Shown piece by piece: positions 32,387-41,399 of a stretch of DNA of 49,523 bases. The translations under genes and the position numbers were made by a program. This DNA is from Ureibacillus galli (GTDB taxonomy: Bacteria; Bacillota; Bacilli; Bacillales_A; Planococcaceae): assembly GCF_014836845.1 (NCBI RefSeq), contig NZ_JACSQA010000026.1:1-49523 (forward strand), written 5' to 3'. How positions within the stretch are numbered: position 1 is the first letter of the stretch; every line of letters starts with the position of its first letter. Under the pieces are notes generated by a model. The model was not told where the DNA came from and searched no databases. It saw only the letters and a program-made list of their open reading frames with translations.

Positions 32387-33433
32387 TTATCGATAAACAA
32401 TATCTTCTGCAAGATGTGTAAATACTTCACCTACAACTGAGTCTTCATCATAAACCGAAGAACCTGTATTTTCCTCAGGTTTCGCAAATGGTACTCGAGC
32501 AATGATGTGGGTATGAAGTTCATCTGCTAATTTTTCTGCTCCACCTTGACCGAATAGATAGTTCTTTTCACCATCTGCATTTTCAAAGTACGCCATATTT
32601 TCAACAACACCTAAAATTTTATGTTTCGTATGTTGTGCCATTAGACCTGAACGTGTTGCTACATGAGAAGCTGCGTTGTGGGGTGTCGTGACAATAATTT
32701 CTTCTGCTTGTGGAATCATTGCCGCCACGTCGATGGCAACATCTCCTGTACCAGGTGGTAAGTCTAGTAGGAGATAATCTAATTCACCCCAATGGGTGTT
32801 GGCAAGGAAGTTGCGAATCCATTTGTTCAGCATGGGTCCGCGCCACATAACAGGTTGATTATCCTTTGAGAAAAAGCCCATCGACATGACTTTCACGCCA
32901 TTGCTCTCAACCGGAATTGCTGTTTGGTCAATCATTGTTGGTTTTTGATCGATTTTCATCATAGCCGGAATACTAAAGCCATAAATATCTGCATCGACAA
33001 TCCCAACTTTTTTTCCAAGACGGGCAAGGGCAGTCGCTAAATTAATCGTAACCGTTGATTTACCGACACCACCTTTACCACTCGTAACAGCAATAAATTT
33101 AACGCCAGAATCAGGTTTCAACATTTTAGGCATCCCTTGGTCAGTTACGTTTTGAGCTTTTAGGGTAGCTGTTAGTGTGCGACGTTCTTCATCCGTCATG
33201 GAACCGAATTGAAGGGAAACGCTTGTAGCTCCAATATTTTTTAATGCTTGTTCAATATCTTGTTGAATCTTCGCTTTTAACGGACAACCTTTGATTGTTA
33301 AGATTACGTCAAGCGAAACATGAGTGCCGTCAATTTTTAGATTACGCACCATATTTAACTCAACAACGCTTTTATGAAGTTCCGGGTCTTCTACATGCTT
33401 AAGTGCATTTAAAATGTTTTCTTTTGTTAACAT
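32387..33433 (-). CDS. Mrp/NBP35-family Fe-S carrier ATPase
   Basis: A 348-residue protein. Residues 1-90 form a MIP18 (DUF59) domain; residues 108-348 are the Mrp P-loop domain with the deviant Walker A SGKGGVGKST, DADIYGFSIP, LLLDLPPGTGD and VVENMAY. The usual CxxC near the C-terminus of Fe-S carrying Mrp proteins is not visible, as in Bacillus SalA-type members. It follows FDH-1 and DUF1641 on the same strand with a 16-bp gap, so a role in loading Fe-S clusters into that multi-cluster enzyme is plausible. Confidence 0.88.
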   Translation of the reverse strand: MLTKENILNALKHVEDPELHKSVVELNMVRNLKIDGTHVSLDVILTIKGCPLKAKIQQDIEQALKNIGATSVSLQFGSMTDEERRTLTATLKAQNVTDQGMPKMLKPDSGVKFIAVTSGKGGVGKSTVTINLATALARLGKKVGIVDADIYGFSIPAMMKIDQKPTMIDQTAIPVESNGVKVMSMGFFSKDNQPVMWRGPMLNKWIRNFLANTHWGELDYLLLDLPPGTGDVAIDVAAMIPQAEEIIVTTPHNAASHVATRSGLMAQHTKHKILGVVENMAYFENADGEKNYLFGQGGAEKLADELHTHIIARVPFAKPEENTGSSVYDEDSVVGEVFTHLAEDIVYR

Positions 33434-33449
33434 TTCAAAAACCTCCTTT

Positions 33450-33926
33450 CTATTTTAAGCCTTTACCTAGCCCTTTTAAGAAGTGAATGCCAAAGTTCAT
33501 GGCACGATTCACATCTGGATCATTTAACATTTTAGCAAGCTTGAAGACACTGACTTTTTCGTCAGTGTCTACCGCTTTGTTTGCTTCATCTAAGCCAGTA
33601 GTTAAACTCTCGATTAATTTTGTTGTTTTTTCTGGGTCCATGGCCGATAAAGCACCGGCAGCCCCCATTAAGTTGTTAATAATATTCGTAACAGGTTCAC
33701 GCGTTACTTGACCTAATACGATATGAGCAACTTCTTCTTTTGCCTCAAGTAGTTTTGTTACAGCTTCAAGGGCGCCAATCGCATTTAATTCTCCCATGAT
33801 GGAGAAAATTTCATTTACTGCTTCTTCATTTTCGGAAAGAAGCTTCTTTAAATTCTCTAACTTTTGTTCTTTTATTTGTTCTTCTGTTAACTCTTGCTTT
33901 TTAATCGTACTAATTGGTGCAGCCAT
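33450..33926 (-). CDS. DUF1641 protein, FDH-1 partner (YjgD/YrhD type)
   Basis: This 158-residue soluble helical protein has the DUF1641 core (VTNIINNLMGAAGALSAMDP, then FGIHFLKGLGKGL). In Bacillus such genes always follow an FdhF-like alpha subunit (yjgC-yjgD, yrhE-yrhD). It starts 15 bp after the FDH-1 stop. It probably forms a complex with, or helps mature, the dehydrogenase. A second copy follows FDH-2 in this window. Confidence 0.87.
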   Translation of the reverse strand: MAAPISTIKKQELTEEQIKEQKLENLKKLLSENEEAVNEIFSIMGELNAIGALEAVTKLLEAKEEVAHIVLGQVTREPVTNIINNLMGAAGALSAMDPEKTTKLIESLTTGLDEANKAVDTDEKVSVFKLAKMLNDPDVNRAMNFGIHFLKGLGKGLK

Positions 33927-33941
33927 TCTTTCACTCCTCCA

Positions 33942-36866
33942 TTAATTTGTTGTTAAGTGAACGTAGCCAGGACGATTCCATTTCCGTTGTACTTCAACAC
34001 CATTTTGTGGGTGGCGTTTTTTATTTCTAGGATTTGTTCTAGGAAGTGGTGATTTTCCTTTTGCTTTCAATACTTCCACTCGTACTTTTGTTTGTTTGTA
34101 TGCCGGTGTTGATGTATTCACATCTGCACCTCCACCAGTTAAGAAGTTGATTGCCGAATCTTTGCTCGTAGAGTTCATTGGTAAGAATAGTTCGTTACCT
34201 TGTACCCGATCTGTTACAAGGGCATTTAATTTTAATGCACCATATGGAGACACTAAACGTAATAACGTTCCATCTTCAATACCACGCTCTTTCGCCAATT
34301 CAGGGGATACTTCTACGAAAATTTCAGGTACTTTCGATTGAATACCTTTCGATTTATTTGTCATGTTTCCTTCGTGGAAGTGTTCTAACATACGTCCGTT
34401 GTTAATATGACAATCGTATTCTGGTTCATATTCAATTGGTTTCATCCAATCGTCTAAAGCAAAACGAGCTTTTTTGTCAGGGAAGTTAAAGCCATCTTCA
34501 TATAGTAACGGTGTATCTTTACCATCGTGGCTACCCCAGTTGAAGCTACCCCATCCTTCTAATACATCGTAGTTTGCTTGAGAGAAAATTGGAGAAAGGC
34601 TAGCCATTTCGTCAAAGATTTCACTTGGGTGGCTGTAGTTCCAATCTGCTCCTAAACGATTTGCAACTAATTGTAGAATCTCCCAATCTGCTTTTGATTC
34701 ACCAAGAGTTGGTAAAACTTGATATAAGCGTTGAACACGACGTTCTGTATTCGTAAATGTCCCTTCTTTTTCAAGAGATGGTGCTGCTGGTAAAACAACA
34801 TCTGCATATTGTGCAGTGCGTGATAAGAACACATCTTGAACAACGAAGAAATCTAATGATGAAAGAACTTTATCTACATGGTTCGCATCAGCGTCCACTA
34901 GTGCCATATCTTCACCAACTAAATACATCGCTTTCATTTTACCTTCCATAATCGCATCTAACATTTGTGGATTATTGCGACCTGGTTTCGGTTGAATTTT
35001 CACGCCATATGCTTTTTCGAATTTAGCACGTGCTTCATCATCTGTTACTTTTTGATAACCTGGTAATAGGTTTGGTAATGTACCCATGTCACAAGCACCT
35101 TGAACGTTATTATGACCACGAAGAGGGTAAGCTCCTGCTCCAGGGCGACGATAGTTACCAGTAGCTAATAGAAGGTTCGAAATCGCAGCTGATGTATAAG
35201 AACCACCTGTATTTTGTGTAACACCCATACCCCAAAGAACACATGTACCGTCAGCATCACGAATCATTTCGGCAACATTTATTAACGTTTCTTTTGAAAT
35301 ACCTGTCACTTCTTCTGCATAGTCAAGTGTGTATTTTTCAAGTACAAATTTGAAAGCACCGAAATCATGGACATTTTCTTTAATGAAGGCTTCATCATGC
35401 CAACCTTGATCGATCATGTATTTTGTTACGGCCATCAACCAAACTTGGTCCGTACCTTGTTTTGGACGCATGAAGATGTCAGAGCGTTCAGCCATTTCGT
35501 GCTTACGAACATCGGCAACAATTAATTTTTGACCATGTAATTTATGAGCGCGTTTTACGCGAGTCGCCAGTACTGGGTGACCTTCTGTAGGGTTTGCCCC
35601 AACAATAATAACAAGTCCAGCTTTTGCAATATCTTTAATTGTTCCTGCATCCCCACCAAAACCAACTGTACGTAATAAACCGTCTGTCGCTGGTGATTGG
35701 CAATAACGTGAACAGTTATCTACGTCGTTTGTTCCAAACAATTGACGTGCCATTTTTTGAATTAAGTAGTTTTCTTCGTTGGTAATTTTCGAAGAAGAGA
35801 TGAAACCGACAGAACCAGGACCATATTCTTTTTGAATGCCGCCTAGTTTTGAAGCAATTAAATCTAAAGCTTCTTCCCATGTTGATTCAACAAATTCTTC
35901 GTTTTTACGAATTAATGGTTTTGTAATTCGTTCTTCTGAGTTAACGAAGTCCCAACCGAATTTCCCTTTAATACAAGTAGAAACGGCATTTACCGGACCA
36001 TCAGAAGGTTGTACTTTTAAAATTTTGCGGTCTTTTGTCCAAACTTCGAAGGAACAACCTACACCACAGAAAGTACAAACGGTTTTTGTTTTTTTCGTAC
36101 GTTTACTGCGCATCGCAGCTTCCACTTCAGAAACAGCGAAGATACCGCTATATCCTGGTTCCACTTCTTTAATTAAATCGATCATTGGATCTAATGTTTC
36201 TTGTTTAATACCAGTCATAAAACCAGCTTCACCAAGCATCGATTTTTCCATTAATGCGTTACATGGACAAACCGTTACACATTGTCCGCAACTTACACAA
36301 GAAGAATCGTTAATGCTAACGCCGTCATCCCAAATAACACGTGGTCTTTCTGCTTCCCAATCGATCGATAATGTTTCATTTACCTGTAAGTTTTGGCAAA
36401 CTTCTACACATTGACCGCAAGCGATACATTGGTTTGGATCATAACGGTAAAATGGGTGGGACATGTCCACTTCATGTGGTTCCACTTTTGGAGTGAAAGG
36501 ATATTTTTGATGTTCAATTTCCATCATTTCTGCAGTGTTATGTAGTGTACAGTTCCCGTTGTTATTATCACAAACAGTACAGTATAACATGTGATTTTCT
36601 AATAGGCGGTCCATTGCTTCTGTTTGTGCAGCTTTTGCTTTATCCGATTTTAGTTGGACATTCATGCCGTCTACTGCTTTTGTTGAACATGAGCGAACGA
36701 GTTGTCCATCCACTTCTACGATACAAGTATCACAAGTTTGGATAGGGTCAACCGATGGCACATAACAAATTTGTGGATGCTCAATGCCATTTTGATTAAT
36801 GGTTTCAAGAATTGTAGCTCCTTCAGCTACTTCATAGGATACGCCATTAATGGTAATTTTAGTCAA
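33942..36866 (-). CDS. Formate dehydrogenase alpha subunit, FDH-1 (YjgC/YrhE type)
   Basis: A 974-residue molybdoenzyme. In order it has a [2Fe-2S] ferredoxin domain (CYVPSVDPIQTCDTC), a His/Cys cluster segment (HMLYCTVCDNNNGNC), two [4Fe-4S] sets (CIACGQCVEVC, CVSCGQCVTVCPCNA), the [4Fe-4S] of the Mo domain (CTFCGVGCSFEVW) and the bis-MGD domains. The Mo ligand is a cysteine in VDNCSRYCQSPA; there is no selenocysteine. It oxidises formate to CO2. TTG at 36866 follows GGAGGAG. It leads an operon with DUF1641 and Mrp; a leader-like unit lies about 215 bp upstream. Confidence 0.92.
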   Translation of the reverse strand: MTKITINGVSYEVAEGATILETINQNGIEHPQICYVPSVDPIQTCDTCIVEVDGQLVRSCSTKAVDGMNVQLKSDKAKAAQTEAMDRLLENHMLYCTVCDNNNGNCTLHNTAEMMEIEHQKYPFTPKVEPHEVDMSHPFYRYDPNQCIACGQCVEVCQNLQVNETLSIDWEAERPRVIWDDGVSINDSSCVSCGQCVTVCPCNALMEKSMLGEAGFMTGIKQETLDPMIDLIKEVEPGYSGIFAVSEVEAAMRSKRTKKTKTVCTFCGVGCSFEVWTKDRKILKVQPSDGPVNAVSTCIKGKFGWDFVNSEERITKPLIRKNEEFVESTWEEALDLIASKLGGIQKEYGPGSVGFISSSKITNEENYLIQKMARQLFGTNDVDNCSRYCQSPATDGLLRTVGFGGDAGTIKDIAKAGLVIIVGANPTEGHPVLATRVKRAHKLHGQKLIVADVRKHEMAERSDIFMRPKQGTDQVWLMAVTKYMIDQGWHDEAFIKENVHDFGAFKFVLEKYTLDYAEEVTGISKETLINVAEMIRDADGTCVLWGMGVTQNTGGSYTSAAISNLLLATGNYRRPGAGAYPLRGHNNVQGACDMGTLPNLLPGYQKVTDDEARAKFEKAYGVKIQPKPGRNNPQMLDAIMEGKMKAMYLVGEDMALVDADANHVDKVLSSLDFFVVQDVFLSRTAQYADVVLPAAPSLEKEGTFTNTERRVQRLYQVLPTLGESKADWEILQLVANRLGADWNYSHPSEIFDEMASLSPIFSQANYDVLEGWGSFNWGSHDGKDTPLLYEDGFNFPDKKARFALDDWMKPIEYEPEYDCHINNGRMLEHFHEGNMTNKSKGIQSKVPEIFVEVSPELAKERGIEDGTLLRLVSPYGALKLNALVTDRVQGNELFLPMNSTSKDSAINFLTGGGADVNTSTPAYKQTKVRVEVLKAKGKSPLPRTNPRNKKRHPQNGVEVQRKWNRPGYVHLTTN

Positions 36867-37083
36867 TGTAAACTCCTCCTTTTGTTTTTTGACTATTCTA
36901 TGACACGAGGTTAATGCTTATGGTAAAACCGAAAAGAGCATGTTGAGTTGGTTGTGGTTGATAATAAATTGTAAAAATGGTCTAATTAAGCTCATTTTTC
37001 GGATTTATCACATTCCTATAAAGGAATTAGGACATTCATTAACGAAGTGGTCATATTGTTGATATTGTTTAAAAAATAAAAAA

Positions 37084-37134
37084 ATCCACCATGAAACGGC
37101 ATGATTTTTTACATGCTGTTAATTCACGGTGGAT
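37084..37134 (-). terminator. Intrinsic terminator of the short minus-strand transcript
   Basis: ATCCACC pairs with GGTGGAT, extended by TGAA/TTCA and GCATG/CATGC, and on the minus strand TTTTTTTATTTTTT follows. It lies between a strong minus-strand promoter and FDH-1, so it either ends a small RNA or acts as an attenuator for the FDH-1 operon. Confidence 0.75.
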
Positions 37135-37229
37135 AAAATTCTTAGCAAGCCGTGCTAAAAACTCAATCTACTTTTATTTTTTTAGATTTAGTAATAGAAT
37201 TCATTCATTATGACTGCTATGCAAATGGT

Positions 37230-37283
37230 TCAACTTGCAATTGGTAAAACCATGACATAAGAATCAAAATAAATCAATTCCAT
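37230..37283 (-). CDS. Possible 17-aa leader peptide or small protein
   Basis: The ATG has GGGGG six bases upstream and the ORF encodes MELIYFDSYVMVLPIAS. It lies just after a promoter with a perfect -10 and before a strong terminator. The peptide is hydrophobic in its second half. It could be a leader peptide whose translation controls the downstream hairpin, or only a chance ORF in a regulatory RNA. Confidence 0.4.
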   Translation of the reverse strand: MELIYFDSYVMVLPIAS

Positions 37284-37296
37284 TTGTAACCCCCTT

Positions 37297-37325
37297 ATTA
37301 TAACGTTTACATTTCAAATGGACAA
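37297..37325 (-). promoter_or_regulatory. Strong sigma-A promoter on the minus strand
   Basis: TTGTCC (-35, 37320-37325) and TATAAT (-10, 37297-37302) are separated by exactly 17 bp. The predicted start is a few bases upstream of AAGGGGG and the 17-codon ORF. Confidence 0.65.
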
Positions 37326-37478
37326 TATTTATCATACATTTTGTTAATAGTAATAATTATCTAAAAATATTTTCACTTTAAATTTTTTTAAAGTTGCTAT
37401 ATTATTAACAAACTGTAAGGGTGGTCTCCAAAAACAACAGAAATAAAAAAGTTTAATTACGTTAGGAGAATCGTCAAC

Positions 37479-37826
37479 ATGTCAAAAAAAGTGCATGAAT
37501 TTAACGATATTATTCGTAAACTGCGCAAAGATTTATTTGGTAAAGGACCGGAGCGTATTCATACTGTTTTTGTAGAAAACATGGCCGTTTCAACGTTGTA
37601 TGGGAATTTAACACCAACGGAAAGATTCATTGCAAGTAAACCAGAAGGGTTAAAAATGGTTCATGCTTCGCGGACAAGTATGATTCAAGAGCTGTATTCG
37701 AGAGCTACTCCAGAAGGTATGGAGGAATTGATGGGTACAAAGCTGCTCCATTTATTTTCAGATATTAAAGTTGAAGAAGACTTAGCTATTTCAGTATTTA
37801 TTTTTGAGGATAAAATTAGTGAATAA
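37479..37826 (+). CDS. DUF2294 protein
   Basis: A 115-residue soluble protein with KLRKDLFGKGPERIHTVFVE, NLTPTERFIASKPEGLKMVH and a C-terminal SDIKVEEDLAISVFIFED, the DUF2294 pattern. Such small proteins recur beside formate dehydrogenase genes in Bacillus. It precedes fdhD by 12 bp, with TAGGAG before its ATG. The function is unknown and a link to FDH is inferred from neighbours. Confidence 0.8.
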   Translation: MSKKVHEFNDIIRKLRKDLFGKGPERIHTVFVENMAVSTLYGNLTPTERFIASKPEGLKMVHASRTSMIQELYSRATPEGMEELMGTKLLHLFSDIKVEEDLAISVFIFEDKISE

Positions 37827-37838
37827 AGAGGAACCCTT

Positions 37839-38660
37839 ATGGAAAAAACAGTAAGTCGAGAAATTATACGCATTGAAAATAATAAAATAAAAGAAGTAGA
37901 AGATACCGTTGTGACAGAACACGCTGTCACAGTGAAGATTAATCAGCAAGAATTTGTTACGATGGTTTGCACACCGGAGTATGTAGAAGATATGGTCATT
38001 GGATATTTAGCATCGGAGCGCATCATTAGTAGTTTTGAAGATATTGAAGATATTTGGTATCAGGAAAAAGAAGGTTTTGTGCATATTAAAACAAAACGGA
38101 TCAATCCTTTTTATCAACAAATTCAAAACAAACGTTACATTACTTCCTGTTGTGGGATGAGTCGGCAAGGTTTTGTTTTTGCAAATGATGCATTGGCATC
38201 GAAAAAGATGGAAGATGTTCATGTGCGTATTACTACAGACGATTGTTTTCGTTTAATGAGGGAGATGCAACAATCGGCTGATACTTTTCAAAAGACTGGC
38301 GGTGTGCATAATGCATCGCTCTGTGATGTAAATGGTATGGTCTTAAGTCGCATGGATATTGGACGTCACAATGCTTTAGATAAAATCTACGGTTATTGCT
38401 TAAGAAATAATATTAGCATGCAAGATAAAATTATCGTATTTAGCGGCAGAATTTCGTCGGAAATTTTACTGAAAGTATCAAAGATTGGATGCGAAATTGT
38501 ATTATCTAAATCAGCGCCAACCGAATTAGCATTGCAATTGGCAGAGCAATTGGGGATTACGACGGTCGGTTTTATTCGCCAAAATACACTTAATATTTAT
38601 ACACATCAAGAGCGTATTATTTTACCTGAACAATCCACTAATGTGAAAGAAGGAGATTAA
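37839..38660 (+). CDS. fdhD: FdhD, sulfurtransferase for formate dehydrogenase maturation
   Basis: This 273-residue protein has the family segments [20 protein letters not shown] near the start, [12 protein letters not shown] in the sulfur-handling loop, [10 protein letters not shown], and [13 protein letters not shown] with [11 protein letters not shown] near the end. FdhD moves sulfur from a cysteine desulfurase onto the bis-MGD cofactor of FDH. The loop shows two adjacent Cys (CCG) rather than the spaced pair of the E. coli protein. It serves both FDH enzymes of this window. Confidence 0.92.
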   Translation: MEKTVSREIIRIENNKIKEVEDTVVTEHAVTVKINQQEFVTMVCTPEYVEDMVIGYLASERIISSFEDIEDIWYQEKEGFVHIKTKRINPFYQQIQNKRYITSCCGMSRQGFVFANDALASKKMEDVHVRITTDDCFRLMREMQQSADTFQKTGGVHNASLCDVNGMVLSRMDIGRHNALDKIYGYCLRNNISMQDKIIVFSGRISSEILLKVSKIGCEIVLSKSAPTELALQLAEQLGITTVGFIRQNTLNIYTHQERIILPEQSTNVKEGD

Positions 38661-38662
38661 AA

Positions 38663-39679
38663 ATTACGAATCTACAAGATCAGTTTCAAAGACCGCTAAG
38701 AGATTTAAGGATATCCGTGACAGACCGTTGTAATTTTCGTTGTCAGTATTGCATGCCTGCCGAAATATTTGGCCCGGATTTCGCTTTTTTACCCTCCGAA
38801 AAAATATTGAGTTTTGAAGAAATCGAACGATTAGTAAAAATTTTTGTGTCATTAGGTGTGAAAAAAATACGGATTACAGGTGGTGAACCTTTACTGCGTC
38901 GAGATTTGCCAATATTAATTGAACGCATCAATCGTATCGATGGAGTAGAGGATATTGCTTTAACCACGAATGGCACTTTATTGAAAAAATATGCCCATGA
39001 TTTGGCTAAAGCGGGATTATCTAGAGTATCTGTTAGCCTGGACTCACTAAATGAAGAGCGTTTTTTCGAGATGAATGGTCATCGTGGAAAAGTGAAAACC
39101 GTATTAGAAGGTATTGAAAAAGCTGCAGAAGCAGGTTTGCAAGTGAAAATTAATATGGTTGTTCAAAAAGGAAAAAATGAACAAGATATTGTGACAATGG
39201 CCCAATTTTTTAAAGACAAACAGTACATTCTTCGTTTTATTGAATATATGGATGTCGGCAATTCCAATGGTTGGAAAATGGATGACGTTGTGTCGAAGAA
39301 GGAAATTCTTGAACAAGTACAACAAATTTCTCCATTGAAACCTGTTGAGCCGAATTATAAAGGGGAAGTGGCTACCCGTTTTCAATATCAGGACAATCAA
39401 GGCGAAATCGGTGTCATCTCATCTGTAACCGATTCATTCTGTTCTTCATGTTCTCGTGCCCGTATTTCAGCTGAAGGAAAATTATATACTTGTTTATTTG
39501 CAACAGATGGGACCGATTTACGAGAATTATTAAGGAATGGGGAAGATGATGCTTCCATCATCCAATGCATTTCAAATGTATGGGAAAATCGAACGGATCG
39601 CTATTCCGATGAACGGAATGAACAGACGATGGAAAAAAGAAAAAAATCAAAAATCGAAATGTCGCACATCGGTGGTTAA
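38663..39679 (+). CDS. moaA: MoaA, GTP 3',8-cyclase, with a probable ATT start
   Basis: A radical-SAM enzyme of 338 residues. The N-terminal cluster is CNFRCQYC after [16 protein letters not shown] and GTP sites follow ([23 protein letters not shown]). The C-terminal cluster is [19 protein letters not shown]. It makes the first Moco intermediate. The conserved N-terminus ([13 protein letters not shown]) lies upstream of the first ATG/GTG. The only fitting start is ATT at 38663, seven bases after AAAGGAG and 3 bases after the fdhD stop. GTG at 38717 would cut into the conserved start. Confidence 0.9.
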   Translation: MTNLQDQFQRPLRDLRISVTDRCNFRCQYCMPAEIFGPDFAFLPSEKILSFEEIERLVKIFVSLGVKKIRITGGEPLLRRDLPILIERINRIDGVEDIALTTNGTLLKKYAHDLAKAGLSRVSVSLDSLNEERFFEMNGHRGKVKTVLEGIEKAAEAGLQVKINMVVQKGKNEQDIVTMAQFFKDKQYILRFIEYMDVGNSNGWKMDDVVSKKEILEQVQQISPLKPVEPNYKGEVATRFQYQDNQGEIGVISSVTDSFCSSCSRARISAEGKLYTCLFATDGTDLRELLRNGEDDASIIQCISNVWENRTDRYSDERNEQTMEKRKKSKIEMSHIGG

Positions 39680-39720
39680 AACAAAAAAAATCGGCAACAA
39701 AATGCCGGATTTTTTTTGTT
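39680..39720. terminator. Bidirectional terminator between moaA and moaC
   Basis: AACAAAAAAAATCGGCA pairs with TGCCGGATTTTTTTTGTT with one bulge. A/T tracts on both sides serve both convergent genes. Confidence 0.8.
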
Positions 39721-40202
39721 TATTCACGGGTAAAGGTACCGCTTTTTCCACCCGTTTTTTGTACAAGATATGTTTCTTTAATAACCATATTTTTATCAAC
39801 AGCTTTACACATATCATAAAAAGTTAGTGCTGCAATCGATACAGCCGTTAGTGCTTCCATTTCTACGCCTGTTTTACCGCTACATTTTACAGTAGCTTGA
39901 ATGTGTAGTTCATATCCAACTTCAACTTTGTTATATTCAAATTGGAAATCTGTTCCTTGTAGCATAATCGGATGACACATAGGAATAATATCAGCTGTTT
40001 TTTTGGCACCCATAATCCCAGCAATTTGTGCTACTTGTGTAGGGTCACCTTTTTTTATACCGCCTTGTTGGATTGCTTCATACACTTCATCGGATAAAGA
40101 AATGGTACTGCGAGCAATGGCTGTACGTTGTGTAATGTCTTTTTCTGAAATGTCGACCATTTTAGGACGACCTTCTTCGTTCCAGTGGGTAAATTTATTC
40201 AT
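39720..40202 (-). CDS. moaC: MoaC, cyclic pyranopterin monophosphate synthase
   Basis: A 160-residue protein. Family segments are [35 protein letters not shown] and [24 protein letters not shown] with VDKNM. It converts the MoaA product to cPMP. ATG at 40202 follows AAAAGGAG by seven bases and overlaps the end of mobA, so it is the last gene of moaB-mobA-moaC. Confidence 0.93.
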   Translation of the reverse strand: MNKFTHWNEEGRPKMVDISEKDITQRTAIARSTISLSDEVYEAIQQGGIKKGDPTQVAQIAGIMGAKKTADIIPMCHPIMLQGTDFQFEYNKVEVGYELHIQATVKCSGKTGVEMEALTAVSIAALTFYDMCKAVDKNMVIKETYLVQKTGGKSGTFTRE

Positions 40203-40785
40203 CATGAAACTCCTTTTCAACAGTTTGTGCCCAATCTAGTTGCGTATTGATATTAATAAATGTTGAGCTTTCTTCTTCAAAACCAACATAACAAACTCGA
40301 ACTTGATCGAACAAGGATTTCATACTTCTTTTGTTTTGTTGGATTAATCGAGTTGCATTTGGTAAAGCAGTACGCCGATAAAGGGAAGCGAGAGGTTGTA
40401 TTCTTGTAGCTTGTTTAGGAACAATGGCATCATATCGATCATCAATATATGTAAGCATCGTTTGAACAAAATCTGCATTCATATATGGCATATCACTAGC
40501 CACTACAAAAAACCATTCAACATCTGGGAAATTTAACATGATGTTTTGCAATGCAAACAGTGGTCCTTGATGAGGTTGTTTTTCAATGATCATTTCGATG
40601 TTTTGTTCTGCAAAGTTCTTTTGCAAGCTAGCATTCGTCGCAATTATTAAAGGCTCAAGTTGATTTTGTTGTAGTGCTTTGAGACTGTTTTTATACAAAG
40701 GTTGACCAGCAAATGGTTCAAACATTTTTGGTTGACCATACCTGGATGATTGTCCGCCAGCTAAGACAACTCCTGCAATTTTCAT
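40195..40785 (-). CDS. mobA: MobA, molybdenum cofactor guanylyltransferase
   Basis: This 196-residue protein begins [20 protein letters not shown], the nucleotide-binding GG-x-S-x-R-x-G...K signature of MobA, with a later [10 protein letters not shown] metal site. It attaches GMP to Mo-molybdopterin to give the bis-MGD that both FDH enzymes need. It overlaps moaB by 4 bp and moaC by 8 bp. Confidence 0.92.
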   Translation of the reverse strand: MKIAGVVLAGGQSSRYGQPKMFEPFAGQPLYKNSLKALQQNQLEPLIIATNASLQKNFAEQNIEMIIEKQPHQGPLFALQNIMLNFPDVEWFFVVASDMPYMNADFVQTMLTYIDDRYDAIVPKQATRIQPLASLYRRTALPNATRLIQQNKRSMKSLFDQVRVCYVGFEEESSTFININTQLDWAQTVEKEFHDE

Positions 40786-41276
40786 AGGCGATTCAACTCA
40801 CCGACAAAATGTTGAACAGTCGGAACAATTAGTTTTGTCATCGCAAGTGTTACTGCATTGACGGAACCTGGCAACACATAAATGGCCGTTTTCGCACGGC
40901 TACCGGCTGTGGCGCGGCTAAACATCGCTTTTGGACCGATTTCTTCATAGCTTAATGAGCGGAATAATTCCCCGAAGCCGACCATTTCTTTTTCAAAAAG
41001 GGGGACAATCGTATCGTAAGTTTGATCTCTTGGTGTAAATCCTGTTCCGCCAGTGATAATGATTGTATTGATGGTTTGATTCTCACACCATTCGACTACA
41101 TACTTTAATATTTCAGATGGTTCATCCTTTGTTATTTGGTAATCGACTATTTCAAAGGAAGCTTCTTGAAGAAGTGATTGAATTCGTTGACCACCGAGAT
41201 CATCCACTTTTTTACGTGTATCACTTACTGTTAATATAGCAGCGCCTATCGAAAATTGGTCGTGTGTAGGATGCAA
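40782..41276 (-). CDS. moaB: MoaB, molybdopterin-binding protein
   Basis: This 164-residue protein shows AAILTVSDTRKKVDDLGGQ, TIIITGGTGFTPRDQTYD and RATAGSRAKTAIYVLPGSVN, the MoaB/Mog fold. In Bacillus it is thought to adenylate molybdopterin before MoeA inserts molybdate. TTG at 41276 follows AAGGAGG. It leads the minus-strand Moco operon, divergent from moeB. Confidence 0.92.
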   Translation of the reverse strand: MHPTHDQFSIGAAILTVSDTRKKVDDLGGQRIQSLLQEASFEIVDYQITKDEPSEILKYVVEWCENQTINTIIITGGTGFTPRDQTYDTIVPLFEKEMVGFGELFRSLSYEEIGPKAMFSRATAGSRAKTAIYVLPGSVNAVTLAMTKLIVPTVQHFVGELNRL

Positions 41277-41399
41277 GGCAAAGGACCTCCTTTTTTAAAA
41301 AGTTAAAATTTAGTGTTTATTGAAAAACAATGCTTTTATTATAATGCTATAAATGAAAAGGTCAAACGAAAATTCATAGAAAGAAAGGCAAATAACTTT

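Noticed and set aside
34096-34341. Long plus-strand ORFs opposite FDH-1 and others opposite moaC/moeA
   Set aside because: Antisense shadows of strongly conserved genes without ribosome-binding sites.
35690-35740. Possible selenocysteine at the molybdenum ligand of FDH-1
   Set aside because: The position is an ordinary cysteine codon in both enzymes (NCSRYCQS), with no in-frame TGA.
36870-37480. Moco, fluoride or other known riboswitch upstream of FDH-1 or DUF2294
   Set aside because: No conserved riboswitch sequence could be recognised; only a promoter, small hairpin and terminator are supported.
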